A DNA stretch of 64,000 bases from Betaproteobacteria bacterium (lineage in GTDB: Bacteria > Pseudomonadota > Gammaproteobacteria > Burkholderiales > JACQAP01). Position numbers and translations under genes: made by a program. Shown one piece after another: positions 24,050 through 33,101 of this stretch. The stretch spans positions 62,001 through 126,000 of the forward strand of contig JACQAP010000019.1 of the NCBI GenBank assembly GCA_016194905.1. The letters are read 5' to 3'. The notes beneath the pieces are model-generated. The model ran no database searches. It was not told the DNA's origin and saw only the letters and a list, made by a program, of their open reading frames with translations. Every line of letters starts with the position of its first letter. Positions within the stretch are counted from its first letter, which is position 1.

Positions 24050-25562
24050 TCTTACTTCGGCCGGTAGTCGGCCTTTGGCGACCGCCAAGGCGCTTGTAGG
24101 CGGGCAAATGAACGAGGTAGCCGTGTTTTCGAGGCTAGTCGTGCTCACCGGGGATGAATCCACGCTGAACACCGCGAATGGGCAGTGGTGTTTAGTCGAT
24201 TCCCTCAGACTTCTCGTGCGTGTCGTCGGAAGGCTAGCGGTGATTCTTCCGCCGGGATCAACTCGGCTCGAGACCGCAATTCGAGACGTATGCGCAAAAA
24301 TCTGCTTTCGGGCGCAGCCAACTATTGTCTGCGGTGATGGCAGGGAACTGTTGCGCGAGGCGACGGCAGTGTTGCATGTGGGCTCAATTGCGAGCGCGTC
24401 TTCAACTCATACCTGCGTCAATTCGAACGGCTGGGTCGCCAGGGTGTCATCCTGCGGCCGAGTATTGCCTGCTGACGTGTCCCAGCCCAATCCCATTGCC
24501 GCACTCACGGCCGCTTCCCTTGGCGTCACCGAGGTCTTCAAACGCATCGTAGGCGTCTCAGGGCAATCTGCGCCGCTGCTCGATCTTGTCGAATTCTCCC
24601 TCTTTGAGATGTCTACGGAATTCAACGGCCTTGGCCCAGAACTGCCAGAGGCCCTAGTTCTCCCCAACGGACTCTTGGTGGGAGCCGGCGCGATCGGAAA
24701 TGGCGTGGCTCTCCTGGCCTCTCAGCTTCCACTTACCGGACGGCTGCATGTCATCGATAAGCAAGAATACGGCGACGAAAATCTTGGCACGTGCGTGCTG
24801 CTGGAGACCGAAGGTTGGATAGGTCACAATAAGGCGACACGACTGGCGTCTTGGCTGGCCGCTAACAGCGGGCTGAGCGCAACCGGGGAGCACGCATTCG
24901 TCAAAGATGCACTCGGGGATGAAAAGGTCCGAACGTTAGCACCGCGCGTCGTTCTCAACGGGCTTGACGACGTAGAGGCGCGCCACGATGCACAACTGGC
25001 ATGGCCAGACCTCATGATCGACGGCGGAATCAGTGATGTCGGGGCCGCCGTGGTGGAACATCGGATCGATTCTCGGTCTCTCGCATGCTTGCGGTGCGCG
25101 TTTGAGGTTCGTGGCATCGACCACAAGGCAATTCAGGAAGAATTAACAGGATTGCCGGCGTCCGCATTGTCAGATCAGCAGAGGCTTCTTACCGAAGCAG
25201 ACGTAGCCGCCGCTGCCCCCGCTAAGCAAGCATGGCTCAAAGAACGTTTGCTCGAAAGAAAAACAATATGCTCCATCGTGACCGAGGCCGGTTTGAAGAA
25301 TCTTGGAGTCGACGCCGAGAAAGGCTTTCGCCCTTCCGTCCCGTTTGTCGCAACCGCCGCTGCCGCGCTGGTTTTCGCGGCGTTGATCAAGGCACTCCAA
25401 TATCCTACCCGGGAGTATGCGCAGAGCTTTACCATGGGCAATCTTTTCCTGGGACCTGAAAATTCTGCGGTTCTGAACCGGCCTGCGAAGAAATCGTGCC
25501 TTTGCGTTGTAAGTCGTTCTGCAATTGATGCGCTACGTAGACATCGCTTATCCTGTACTTAG
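24042..25562 (+). CDS. bilD: E1-like ubiquitin-activating enzyme BilD
   Basis: A 506-residue ThiF/E1-family protein. Residues 1-200 have no intact nucleotide motif and probably form the inactive adenylation-like half. Residues 205-480 are the active half: LLVGAGAIGN (211-220), VID (237-239), DENLG (245-249) and GHNKATRL (261-268). An inserted helical part (about 365-415) ends in RKTIC, making Cys410 the best candidate for the thioester; Cys349/Cys352 are alternatives. The C-terminus has a CLC pair. It starts at GTG within the end of bilC. The two-half layout fits the described Bil E1 and is unlike MoeB or ThiF. Confidence 0.88.
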   Translation: MIDLTSAGSRPLATAKALVGGQMNEVAVFSRLVVLTGDESTLNTANGQWCLVDSLRLLVRVVGRLAVILPPGSTRLETAIRDVCAKICFRAQPTIVCGDGRELLREATAVLHVGSIASASSTHTCVNSNGWVARVSSCGRVLPADVSQPNPIAALTAASLGVTEVFKRIVGVSGQSAPLLDLVEFSLFEMSTEFNGLGPELPEALVLPNGLLVGAGAIGNGVALLASQLPLTGRLHVIDKQEYGDENLGTCVLLETEGWIGHNKATRLASWLAANSGLSATGEHAFVKDALGDEKVRTLAPRVVLNGLDDVEARHDAQLAWPDLMIDGGISDVGAAVVEHRIDSRSLACLRCAFEVRGIDHKAIQEELTGLPASALSDQQRLLTEADVAAAAPAKQAWLKERLLERKTICSIVTEAGLKNLGVDAEKGFRPSVPFVATAAAALVFAALIKALQYPTREYAQSFTMGNLFLGPENSAVLNRPAKKSCLCVVSRSAIDALRRHRLSCT

Positions 25563-25593
25563 CGACTACACAAAAAGCTCTCTCCTCGACGTG

Positions 25594-25636
25594 CCAAAAT
25601 CAAATAACCACCCGAAAGTGGCTTTCTTGATTTTGG
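25594..25636 (+). terminator. Hairpin after bilD (also part of a tRNA-terminator duplication)
   Basis: An outer stem CCAAAATCAA/TTGATTTTGG (25594-25603 with 25627-25636) encloses an inner CCAC/GTGG stem. It could end bil transcription, although no clean T tract follows. Its 3' half resembles the terminator beside tRNA-Ala at 25870-25906. Confidence 0.5.
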
Positions 25637-25650
25637 TGGGGACGAGGGGA
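25617..25650. repeat. Duplicated tRNA-Ala 3' end plus terminator arm (possible att scar)
   Basis: The segment GTGGCTTTCTTGATTTTGGT and the following GGGGACGAGGG closely match 25892-25919, which is the terminator arm and 3' end of tRNA-Ala. A third, shorter copy of the tRNA 3' end lies at 26041-26057. Such duplications are left when elements integrate at tRNA 3' ends. Confidence 0.6.
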
Positions 25651-25745
25651 TAACACGCCAAATGTTTGTTGCGGCGGAGGCTAACTTATTATGCGAGTTA
25701 AGAGCGGCGCGCGAAGCCAATATCCGTGTCTCCCATTGCCTCTGC

Positions 25746-25840
25746 GATCCCGCCATGCCGAAACGCATGCGTTTCGAGACCGCCATCGCACTTGAGGTAT
25801 GCTGGCGTCCGGCGCGAGCGATGCTCGCTGGTCGAACTGA
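25746..25840. repeat. Imperfect about 95-bp repeat with palindrome, copy 1
   Basis: It begins GCGATCCCGCCAT and contains the 18-bp perfect palindrome CGAAACGCATGCGTTTCG (25759-25776). The later part (CTGGCGTCCGGCGCGAGC) is also found in copy 2 at 26079-26165. The two copies flank tRNA-Ala. No gene is visible in this stretch. Confidence 0.65.
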
Positions 25841-25869
25841 GGGAGTGCGATCTGCCCCTGCATCTCACC

Positions 25870-25905
25870 AAATAAGAAAGCCACCTCAGGGGTGGCTTTC
25901 TTATT

Positions 25906-25906
<1 letters not shown>
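25870..25906 (-). terminator. Terminator of tRNA-Ala
   Basis: A 16-bp stem (25870-25885 with 25891-25906) has a 5-nt loop. On the minus strand the 3' arm ends in GGTGGCTTTCTTATTT. It directly follows the tRNA CCA end. Confidence 0.75.
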
Positions 25907-25981
<75 letters not shown>

Positions 25982-26078
25982 AGTATTCGTTTACGCTTTC
26001 AATTCGCCGGAGCATATCTTACAACTGCTCAGCCTTTTCATGGAGGAGACGAGGAGGTTGTGTCGATATTGCCTTAAG

Positions 26079-26165
26079 GCGATCCCGCCATCCCGAAACG
26101 CATGCGTTTCGGGACCACCACCAAGCTTGGGCTGGTTGGCGTCCTGCGCGAGCCGCTGGTAGTTC
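26079..26165. repeat. Imperfect repeat with perfect 24-bp palindrome, copy 2
   Basis: It shares GCGATCCCGCCAT and the 18-bp palindrome core with copy 1. Here the palindrome extends to a perfect 24 bp (26091-26114, TCCCGAAACGCA and its complement). It resembles REP-type elements. No gene is visible around it. Confidence 0.65.
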
Positions 26166-26223
26166 CGACGTAACGCGCCGAAGGCGCATTAGTCTGCACT
26201 GAAACTCCCTGACGTCGTTTTCA

Positions 26224-26276
26224 AACTCCCGACCTTCGCATTGCGAACGCGACTCTCCTAAGCTGAGCTACGTCCC
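26224..26276 (-). pseudogene. Decayed tRNA-Ala copy
   Basis: 53 nt match the tRNA-Ala from acceptor base 2 into the T-arm, with about four differences in the D-arm that break the structure. The 3' part (rest of the T-arm, acceptor strand and CCA) is missing. It is not expected to be functional. Confidence 0.8.
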
Positions 26277-26358
26277 GGGATATGGCGGCATTGCCGTGCC
26301 GGTGCTGTGCGGCGTTATTATACTGAAAATGACATCGCGAAAAAACGAGACTCGTCCG

Positions 26359-27123
26359 ATGAAGATCGCCCCGCCGCTGGGTTACGAGCAGATCACGCCG
26401 TTGCTCAAGAACCATAAGGTTCTGCTGCCACGGGCCGAGGAGACGCCGGCGATTTTCCACCGGCTGCACGCGATGCCCCTGAGCCTGTCGGAATTCGAAC
26501 CGGCTTGCCGCGACTATCCGATCGTCTTCGTTACCGGCGACGACGGCAACACATTCAACGCGGTGGTAGTGCTCGGAATGCAGGTAATGCAGAACCTGTT
26601 CATTCTGACCGACGGCATGTGGGACCGGCGCGCTTATCTGCCCGCCTATGTACGCCGTTACCCGTTCTGCATGAGCCGGGTCACGGTCGACGGCCAGCCG
26701 CAGAATGAACGCATCGTCTGCATCGAAGAAAGTGCCTTGCACGACTCGGGCGAGCCGCTCTACGATGCGGACGGCCAGGCGCTCTCGCAGTGGACCGTGC
26801 TGGAAAAGCTGATCTTCGACTACGAGCAGGACCTCGTTCGCTGCGAGTCATTGTGCCAGCTGATCGCCGAGCTGAAGCTGCTTGAACCCTTCACGATGAA
26901 GGCCGAAGTCGACGGATTTACGATGCAACTGGAGGGCATGCATCGGGTAACGCGGACCACGCTCGAAGCGCTGCCCGCCGACCAACTGCAGCGGTTGATG
27001 TCAGCCGGCGCATTGGAAAAAATCTATTCGCACCTGCTGTCGCTCAACAACTTCCGCCGCCTGCTGAACCGGCGCAGTTTTTTTGCGATCAAATCTCCCA
27101 GCAAACAGGGTGATCTCAACTAG
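26359..27123 (+). CDS. SapC-family protein
   Basis: A 254-residue protein matching the SapC family, named after a Campylobacter gene linked to surface-layer protein secretion. Diagnostic parts are [40 protein letters not shown] and RRYPFCM. No signal peptide or membrane segment is visible. The ATG at 26359 gives the usual start ([15 protein letters not shown]); ATGs at 26296 and 26329 are alternatives. The 3' end overlaps the convergent lgt gene by 8 nt. Its function here is unknown. Confidence 0.82.
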   Translation: MKIAPPLGYEQITPLLKNHKVLLPRAEETPAIFHRLHAMPLSLSEFEPACRDYPIVFVTGDDGNTFNAVVVLGMQVMQNLFILTDGMWDRRAYLPAYVRRYPFCMSRVTVDGQPQNERIVCIEESALHDSGEPLYDADGQALSQWTVLEKLIFDYEQDLVRCESLCQLIAELKLLEPFTMKAEVDGFTMQLEGMHRVTRTTLEALPADQLQRLMSAGALEKIYSHLLSLNNFRRLLNRRSFFAIKSPSKQGDLN

Positions 27124-27901
27124 TTTTTTTGTGATAGGCCCAAACCAGCAGTCCGATGCCGCTCAATGTCATCGGCAGGCTGAGCCACTGTCCCATCGAG
27201 AATCCAAAAGCAAGCAGCCCGAGGAAGCCGTCCGGCTCGCGGGTGTATTCGACCGCAAAGCGCAGTATCCCGTATCCCAGCAGAAACAGGCCGGACACCG
27301 CACCCGTCGGCCGCGGCTTCCCGGAAAACCACCACAGCAGGACAAACAGCACCAGTCCCTCGAGCGCGAACTCGTAGAGCTGCGAAGGATGCCGCGGCAG
27401 GTTGTCGATGTTCGGGAATATCATTGCCCACGGCACGTCGGTCGGCCGCCCCCACAGTTCCGCATTGATGAAGTTGCCGATGCGTCCCGCGCCCAATCCG
27501 AGCGGGACCAGCGGCGCGATGAAATCGGTCACGGCCAGCCAGCTTATCCGGCGCGAGCGCGCGAACCAGAGCATCGCGAGGATCACGCCGAGGAAGCCGC
27601 CGTGAAACGACATGCCGCCTTCCCACACATACAGAATATGCAACGGCTCTCGCAAATAGTCGGCGAGCTTGTAGAACAGGATGTAACCCAGCCGGCCGCC
27701 GAGGACGACACCGATCACGCCGAGAAACAGCATGTCGTCGAGATTGCGCGGGTTCCAGCCGCGCCACGGCTGGGTTCTGATGCGATAGCGCCCCAGTACC
27801 AGCACCATGGCGAATGCCAGCAGGTACATCAGGCCATACCAGCGAACAGCCAGCGGCCCGAGATGAACGGCAACCGGATCGAATTGCGGGTGAATCAGCA
27901 T
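27116..27901 (-). CDS. lgt: Prolipoprotein diacylglyceryl transferase Lgt
   Basis: A 261-residue inner-membrane enzyme that attaches diacylglycerol to the lipobox cysteine of prelipoproteins. About seven membrane helices are predicted. The signature [15 protein letters not shown] near the start and [20 protein letters not shown] around residues 140-160 contain the catalytic and lipid-contact residues. Length fits the family. It is the last of a run of minus-strand envelope and metabolic genes. Confidence 0.96.
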   Translation of the reverse strand: MLIHPQFDPVAVHLGPLAVRWYGLMYLLAFAMVLVLGRYRIRTQPWRGWNPRNLDDMLFLGVIGVVLGGRLGYILFYKLADYLREPLHILYVWEGGMSFHGGFLGVILAMLWFARSRRISWLAVTDFIAPLVPLGLGAGRIGNFINAELWGRPTDVPWAMIFPNIDNLPRHPSQLYEFALEGLVLFVLLWWFSGKPRPTGAVSGLFLLGYGILRFAVEYTREPDGFLGLLAFGFSMGQWLSLPMTLSGIGLLVWAYHKKTS

Positions 27902-27930
27902 ATTGGCGGCGGATTATACGGTCGGGCAGA

Positions 27931-28626
27931 TCACGGTACCTGCACCTGGTACATCCGATCGAGGATGATGCCGGTTCGCCGCTCCAGTAGCGGCGTCTCG
28001 CGTACGTTGTCGTAGAAACGCGGCTTGGGCACCATCGCCGCCAGTCGCGCGGCCTGCTCGGGACCGAGATTTGCCGCGCTGACGCCGTAGTAGTAGCGCG
28101 CTGCGGCTTCCGCACCGAACACGCCGTTGCCCCATTCGATGATGTTCAGATAGATTTCGAAGATGCGCCGCTTCGACATCACGTTCTCGATCATGACCGT
28201 GATCAGCGTTTCCTCCGCCTTGCGCCAGGGCGTGCGCCTGCCGGACAGGAACAGGTTCTTGGCGAGCTGCTGGCTGATGGTGGAGCCGCCGGCGACCACT
28301 TTGCCCTTCCTGAGATTCTTCTCATACGCCTTCTGGATCGCTTCCCAGTCGAAGCCTTCATGGTCGAGAAACTTGGCGTCTTCGGCGGCAATCAGGGCGC
28401 GCTTTAGATTGATCGAAATGCGATCATAGGGCATCCATTGGTGCCGCAGAACCGCATCCGGATTTTTCTGCTGCAGCACTTCCAGGCGGTCCTCCATGAA
28501 CGCGCTGGTCGACGGGTTGAACCAGATCCACCATACGACGCTGCCGAAGATCCAGAACTGATAGACGACCACGGCTGCGATCAGAAGCAGCACGACGCGC
28601 GCCGTCCAGCGCCACACCTGCTTCAT
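27931..28626 (-). CDS. mtgA: Monofunctional peptidoglycan glycosyltransferase MtgA
   Basis: A 231-residue GT51 enzyme that polymerises lipid II into glycan strands. It has one N-terminal membrane anchor (residues 8-38), the catalytic motif ALIAAEDAKFLDHEGFDW with the essential Glu, the segment GGSTISQQLAKNLFLSG, and RIFEIYLNIIEWGNGVFG. There is no transpeptidase domain, as expected for MtgA. The ATG at 28626 follows aroE by 4 nt, so the genes are probably cotranscribed. Confidence 0.96.
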   Translation of the reverse strand: MKQVWRWTARVVLLLIAAVVVYQFWIFGSVVWWIWFNPSTSAFMEDRLEVLQQKNPDAVLRHQWMPYDRISINLKRALIAAEDAKFLDHEGFDWEAIQKAYEKNLRKGKVVAGGSTISQQLAKNLFLSGRRTPWRKAEETLITVMIENVMSKRRIFEIYLNIIEWGNGVFGAEAAARYYYGVSAANLGPEQAARLAAMVPKPRFYDNVRETPLLERRTGIILDRMYQVQVP

Positions 28627-28630
28627 CGGA

Positions 28631-29458
28631 TCATGGATTGCGCAGCAGCGCGATGACCGGCGCGGTGTCGGGACGCACGCCCCGCCAAAGCAGGAAGGAT
28701 TCCGCCGCCTGCTCGACCAGCATGCCCAGCCCGTCGGACGTTTTTGCGCCATGCGCCGCAGCGAACGCGAGAAAGGGCGTGGGGCCTGTGCCGTACATCA
28801 TGTCGTAAGCAAGTGCGCCGGCGGCAAAAGCGTCGGCGGGCAGCGGCGGCAACTCCCCCCGCAGGCTCGTCGAAGTGGCGTTGATCACCAGGTCGAAGTG
28901 ATGTCCGGCGAGTTCGTCGAAACCCAGGCCGCATAGCACGCTCGACGCAGCAACCGCTTTGCGGCGAAAAGTATCGGCCAATCGCAATGCCTTCTCGACG
29001 GTGCGATTGGCGATCGTCAGTATGCTGGGTTCGCGCTCGAGCAGAGGCGTGAGCACGCCTTGCGCCGCACCGCCCGCGCCCATCAACAGGACGCGTTTGG
29101 CTGCGAGTCCGAAGCCGAGGTTGTGCACGATGTCCCGAACCAATCCCACACCATCGGTATTGTCGGCGCGAATGCGGCCATCCTCGAACTCCAGGAAATT
29201 GGCGGCTTCGGCGTCCTTGGCGCGCTGCGAGACTTCGTCGGCAAGATCGAACGCTTCGAGTTTGAACGGCACGGTGACATTGACGCCTTTGCCGCCCGCC
29301 GCACGAAACGTTTCCAGAGTCGCGCGAAAGCCGTCGGCCGGTGCGAGTAATCTCGAATACTCGATATCCTGGCCGGTCTGGCGCGCAAAGGCCGCATGGA
29401 TCTCGGGCGATTTGCTGTGGGCGATCGGATTACCGACTACGGCATAACGATCGGTCAT
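28631..29458 (-). CDS. aroE: Shikimate dehydrogenase AroE
   Basis: A 275-residue NADPH-dependent enzyme that reduces 3-dehydroshikimate to shikimate. The shikimate-binding part reads YAVVGNPIAHSKSPEIH, the catalytic lysine and asparagine lie in GVNVTVPFK and ADNTDG, and the cofactor site is GAGGAAQGV. Its ATG overlaps the tonB stop (ATGA). It belongs to the yqiA-rnb-tonB-aroE-mtgA-lgt run. Confidence 0.96.
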   Translation of the reverse strand: MTDRYAVVGNPIAHSKSPEIHAAFARQTGQDIEYSRLLAPADGFRATLETFRAAGGKGVNVTVPFKLEAFDLADEVSQRAKDAEAANFLEFEDGRIRADNTDGVGLVRDIVHNLGFGLAAKRVLLMGAGGAAQGVLTPLLEREPSILTIANRTVEKALRLADTFRRKAVAASSVLCGLGFDELAGHHFDLVINATSTSLRGELPPLPADAFAAGALAYDMMYGTGPTPFLAFAAAHGAKTSDGLGMLVEQAAESFLLWRGVRPDTAPVIALLRNP

Positions 29459-30381
29459 GGGTTGGCGAGCAGTTCAAGGTCGCTGCGCGTGTAGCTGAAG
29501 GTGCGCGAGATGCTCAGGATATCCCAGTCCTTGCGCACCGCCGCGGGAAATGGCGGGAACGGCGCCGCCAGATCCACCGCGCGCCTGGCGGCGCTATCGA
29601 GCAACCGGTATCCCGACGAGCGGTCGATTTCGATCTTCTCCACGCTGCCGTCGGCCCTGATGTGCACGGTCATCACCAATGATGCGAACAGCTTGCGCCG
29701 CCTGGCCTCCTCCGGAAAATACTGCGTACCGATTTTCTCTATGCGCTGACGCCACCGGTCCACGTATTCCGCGTAGACCACACCCTCGGTACGCGCGCCG
29801 ATGAATTTGCGCCGGGGCAGCTTCTGATATTCATCCCACTCTTTTGCGATCTCCGCTTCCAGTTGCGCGATGCGCAGACGTTGCTGCTCGGCCGCCGGAT
29901 CCTCCAATCTCGCTTCGCGCGGCAACTCAGGTGCAGGCCGGGTCGAATCGGCGGTCGAGTGCGTGTCTTGCGAGAGTTGCAGCAATCGCTGCGCCTCTTC
30001 TTCGAGTCGCTGCACCTGCCTGGAGGCGAGTTGCACATTTGGCGCCGGCTCGACGTTGTGAAGTTTCGGCAGATTGGACTTGGCACGCCGCTCGGCTTCG
30101 GTGTTGCCCCCGCCGTCCAGGTTGGCCTGGGCCAGCGCATCGGCCTTGACCGGCTTCGATGATGTCTTCGAATTGACCAGCACGACGTCGAGATGCGGCA
30201 CGAACTTCGATCCGTCGAATGCCGGCGGGGCGAATGTGATCAGCAGGACGATGGCGTGCAAGACAACGGAAACCGCCAGCGTTATCGGCAGGATGTCGCC
30301 TGTGGTAGGCGGCGGGGGGACAGTGAGGCCGGCGGCTAGACCGCCTCGTGCGGGAAACGCGTTGATCGAAGTGTCCGGCAA
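29455..30381 (-). CDS. TonB-family energy-transducing protein
   Basis: A 308-residue protein with a proline-rich start, one membrane helix (about residues 30-52), a charged, coiled-coil-rich periplasmic spacer (about 95-190) and a C-terminal TonB-like domain (about 215-305; EYVDRWRQRIEKIGTQYFP and SLVMTVHIRADGSVEKIEID). It would link inner-membrane energy to outer-membrane receptors or act in an envelope complex. No exbB/exbD lies beside it, so its partners are elsewhere or it has a different role. Confidence 0.88.
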   Translation of the reverse strand: MPDTSINAFPARGGLAAGLTVPPPPTTGDILPITLAVSVVLHAIVLLITFAPPAFDGSKFVPHLDVVLVNSKTSSKPVKADALAQANLDGGGNTEAERRAKSNLPKLHNVEPAPNVQLASRQVQRLEEEAQRLLQLSQDTHSTADSTRPAPELPREARLEDPAAEQQRLRIAQLEAEIAKEWDEYQKLPRRKFIGARTEGVVYAEYVDRWRQRIEKIGTQYFPEEARRRKLFASLVMTVHIRADGSVEKIEIDRSSGYRLLDSAARRAVDLAAPFPPFPAAVRKDWDILSISRTFSYTRSDLELLANP

Positions 30382-30438
30382 ATTCGCCTTGTGAAGGAAT
30401 CGGGCTCAAGCCAATTCTAAATAACTACGGCGCAACTG

Positions 30439-32289
30439 TCAGCGCGATTGCGTTTCGAGCGGCCGTTTGAACTCGCAGTGCAGGGTCAGTTCCAGCAGAT
30501 CGATGTTGGACACGGCCAGTTCCACCCGGCTTCCGGGCGCCGAAGCCGGCATCGAGGGCACGCGCGCCACCAGAGGGATACGGTCTATTCGCACCAGCTC
30601 CTCCCGCAGTACATCGGCACCGGTCAGGCTGACGCCTTCCTGGATCAACCAGCGCAGACACCAGTAGCGTTCCATGCCGCGCTGGAATTCCGCATAGGCG
30701 TCGTAAGCCAGTTCGAAATCGCGCAGGATCACGAGCAACCGCTCGTCCCGCAGCGGATAAGCGGGCGCCTCGTTCCTTATCAGCGACAGCAACTGGCGCT
30801 GGTTGACCAGGTCGGCGTAACGCCGCAACGGCGAGCTGGCCCAGATGTACTGGGGCACACCCAGGCCCTGGTGCGGTGCCGGGATCGTGGACATTTTCAC
30901 CTTACCGCCGGCCTGCGCGCGATAGAGCGCCGGGATCTCATTCTCCGCGAGCTGCCGCCCCCACTCGGTATTGACCAGGATCATCATCTCCGAGACGACC
31001 TTGTCGATCGGCGAGCCGCGCCTGCGCTCGACGATGCTGATGCGATCGTCGTCTAAATAGAAGTTGTAGTCGGCGCGGGCGATGGCGGGTTCTTCCTTGC
31101 CGCGCTGCCTTTCCAGTCTGGTGGCCAACCGCCACAGCATGACGAGTTGCTCGCCGAAGCGGTGATCGACATGCCCCGCCGCCAGTTGCTCTTCGTTGAA
31201 TTGCGTCGCCAGGCTGTCGTGGCGCAGATTCGCCGTGATCCTGACGCGCTCGATTACGCTGCGGTATCCGGCAATGTCCAGTTCCGGCGTTACTTCGACG
31301 TACATCGACAGCGCCGGACAGTCGTGGCCTTCGGACAGCGTGTATTGCGCAATTACGGTTTCCGGCAGCATGGTGATCTTGTCGCCGGGAAAATAGACCG
31401 TCGACAGCCGCTTCGCGGCCTCGCGATCCAGCAGCGAATCGGGCGGCACACCGAGGGCCGGCGCAGCGATATGCACGCCCACCTGCCAGTGACCGTTCGC
31501 GAGCTTCGTTACCGAGAAAGCATCGTCGATCTCGGTTGTAGTCGCATCGTCGATGCTGAACGCCTCGACCGCTGACAACTCCAGATCGCCCGGCCCTGCA
31601 GCCGTCAGCTCCGGTTCGAAACCCGTGCCGCGCGGAAAGTACTCGAACAGGAAACGCCCGAAGTGGTAGTCGCGGCTGGAAGGCAGCGCACCGCTTTGTT
31701 CCAGCAGCTTCGCGACGGTCAGGTGGGTCTGCGCCGCGGCCTGTTCCAGCGCCTTGAACTCGACCGTACCCTTGTCGGGCTGGTAGAGCAACTGCGGCAG
31801 CAAAGGCCTGAGTTCTTCCGGAAACTCGAAGCGCGCGAGCTGTTCGGCAAAGCGTGCCTGCAGCTCGGCCTGTTTTTTCTTGCGCCCGATACTCGCCAGC
31901 GCCGCTTTCAGGGCATCGGCGGGTGCGGCCTTGTAGCGACCCTTGCCCTTCTTGTAAAAATGCGTGGGGGTCGCATGCAGGCGCATCAGCAGTCCGGCGC
32001 TTTCGACTGGCTTCGGTTCGCGGCCGAAGTATTCCTTTCCGAGCTGGTCGAATGCAAACTCGGTTTCGCCCGAGCATTCCCAAAGGAATGCCGGATCAAT
32101 CTCGTCCGAGATTTTCTGCGCATCCGCCATGAACTGCGAAAGGGGAATGTGATCGAATCGGACCAGCACGGCGCCTTCCTTCACCTTGGTGCGCTTGCCG
32201 TGCTGGTTCTCGACCTGCAGCGAGGTATTGTTGTCGGCAAGCACGGTGCCGGCCTTGAAGGCGCCGTCTTCTTCGAAAAAAACATTCAT
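30439..32289 (-). CDS. RNB-domain 3'-5' exoribonuclease (RNase II/R family)
   Basis: A 616-residue protein with a catalytic RNB domain from about residue 230. The acidic active site is DDATTTEIDDAFSV, followed by VHIAAPAL and the ASSPLRRYADLVNQRQL motif. The N-terminal part differs from E. coli RNase R and the C-terminal S1 region is short, so it resembles the smaller RNase II-like proteins of betaproteobacteria. It probably degrades RNA in the cytoplasm. Confidence 0.9.
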   Translation of the reverse strand: MNVFFEEDGAFKAGTVLADNNTSLQVENQHGKRTKVKEGAVLVRFDHIPLSQFMADAQKISDEIDPAFLWECSGETEFAFDQLGKEYFGREPKPVESAGLLMRLHATPTHFYKKGKGRYKAAPADALKAALASIGRKKKQAELQARFAEQLARFEFPEELRPLLPQLLYQPDKGTVEFKALEQAAAQTHLTVAKLLEQSGALPSSRDYHFGRFLFEYFPRGTGFEPELTAAGPGDLELSAVEAFSIDDATTTEIDDAFSVTKLANGHWQVGVHIAAPALGVPPDSLLDREAAKRLSTVYFPGDKITMLPETVIAQYTLSEGHDCPALSMYVEVTPELDIAGYRSVIERVRITANLRHDSLATQFNEEQLAAGHVDHRFGEQLVMLWRLATRLERQRGKEEPAIARADYNFYLDDDRISIVERRRGSPIDKVVSEMMILVNTEWGRQLAENEIPALYRAQAGGKVKMSTIPAPHQGLGVPQYIWASSPLRRYADLVNQRQLLSLIRNEAPAYPLRDERLLVILRDFELAYDAYAEFQRGMERYWCLRWLIQEGVSLTGADVLREELVRIDRIPLVARVPSMPASAPGSRVELAVSNIDLLELTLHCEFKRPLETQSR

Positions 32290-32344
32290 GTGCTGCGCCG
32301 GTGAGGAGTGAGGCGTAGGAGCAGGGCGCGATTATACGCGAGCC

Positions 32345-32908
32345 CTAGGCTGCAAATTCCAGGACGATGTCCATGTAATCGCCGAATTCCCTGAAGCCGT
32401 GATCGCTTCCCTGCACGATGACCTGCCGGCAGCCGTGGTAGTGGTCGACCGCAACGCGCCAGTCGAGCAATTCGTCCCCGGTCGTATGCATCAGGAGATA
32501 GCGATCCATCTTTGCCGGTTTCGCCACATGCAGCACGGCAAGCTGCGCCAGATGCTCTTCTGTCAGCACGTACTCGTCTCCGGTGTAGAGATTCTTCTGC
32601 GGGCCGAGACGGGTGCGCAAGCCTACGTGTGGCGTGATCGCGGGATTGACGAGCACCGAGCGCAGGCCGCGTTTTTCGGTGAGATAAGTTGCATAGAACC
32701 CACCCAGCGAACTGCCGACCAGCGTGATCTTCTCCTCCGGAACGCCGGCCACTTCGCGTTCGAGCAATGCCATTGCTTCCTGCGGCCAGTGCGGCAGAGC
32801 CGGGCACGCGAATTCGTTCTCGCGGCCGACTGCCGCGAGCCGCTCGCGCAACTGGTTCGACTTGTGGGAGGACGGAGAGCTGTTGAAGCCGTGGATGTAG
32901 ACGATCAT
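32345..32908 (-). CDS. YqiA/YcfP-family alpha/beta-hydrolase
   Basis: A 187-residue esterase-like protein. It has IVYIHGFNSSPSSHK at the start, the nucleophile elbow GSSLGGFYA, an Asp in TGDELLDW and the catalytic His in GSDHGF. The ATG at 32908 was chosen over an upstream reading that lacks family similarity. E. coli YqiA has esterase activity, but its natural substrate is not known. It is followed by the RNB nuclease gene on the same strand. Confidence 0.88.
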   Translation of the reverse strand: MIVYIHGFNSSPSSHKSNQLRERLAAVGRENEFACPALPHWPQEAMALLEREVAGVPEEKITLVGSSLGGFYATYLTEKRGLRSVLVNPAITPHVGLRTRLGPQKNLYTGDEYVLTEEHLAQLAVLHVAKPAKMDRYLLMHTTGDELLDWRVAVDHYHGCRQVIVQGSDHGFREFGDYMDIVLEFAA

Positions 32909-33101
32909 GGACGATTTCCGTTGCACCGGTATTGTGCCCGAGGGCTTGCGGACGCACAAAGAAACCGCGCTTTGACCTCGAAAACGGCGCGACCACCGGG
33001 TTTTCGCATGGCACGCCGCTTGCCACTCCTGCGAGATCAACAGTCGCCTGATTACAACAACCATGCGCCCAGAGTAGTATCACGCTAGGAAGAAACTCCC
33101 G

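Noticed and set aside
24042-25562. MoeB/ThiF sulfur-carrier activating enzyme
   Set aside because: The protein is about twice the usual length and has a degenerate N-terminal half; an E2-like and a JAMM gene are coupled to it and there are no thiamin or molybdopterin genes nearby.
26224-26276. Second functional tRNA-Ala
   Set aside because: The 3' T-arm, acceptor strand and CCA are missing and the D-arm is broken.
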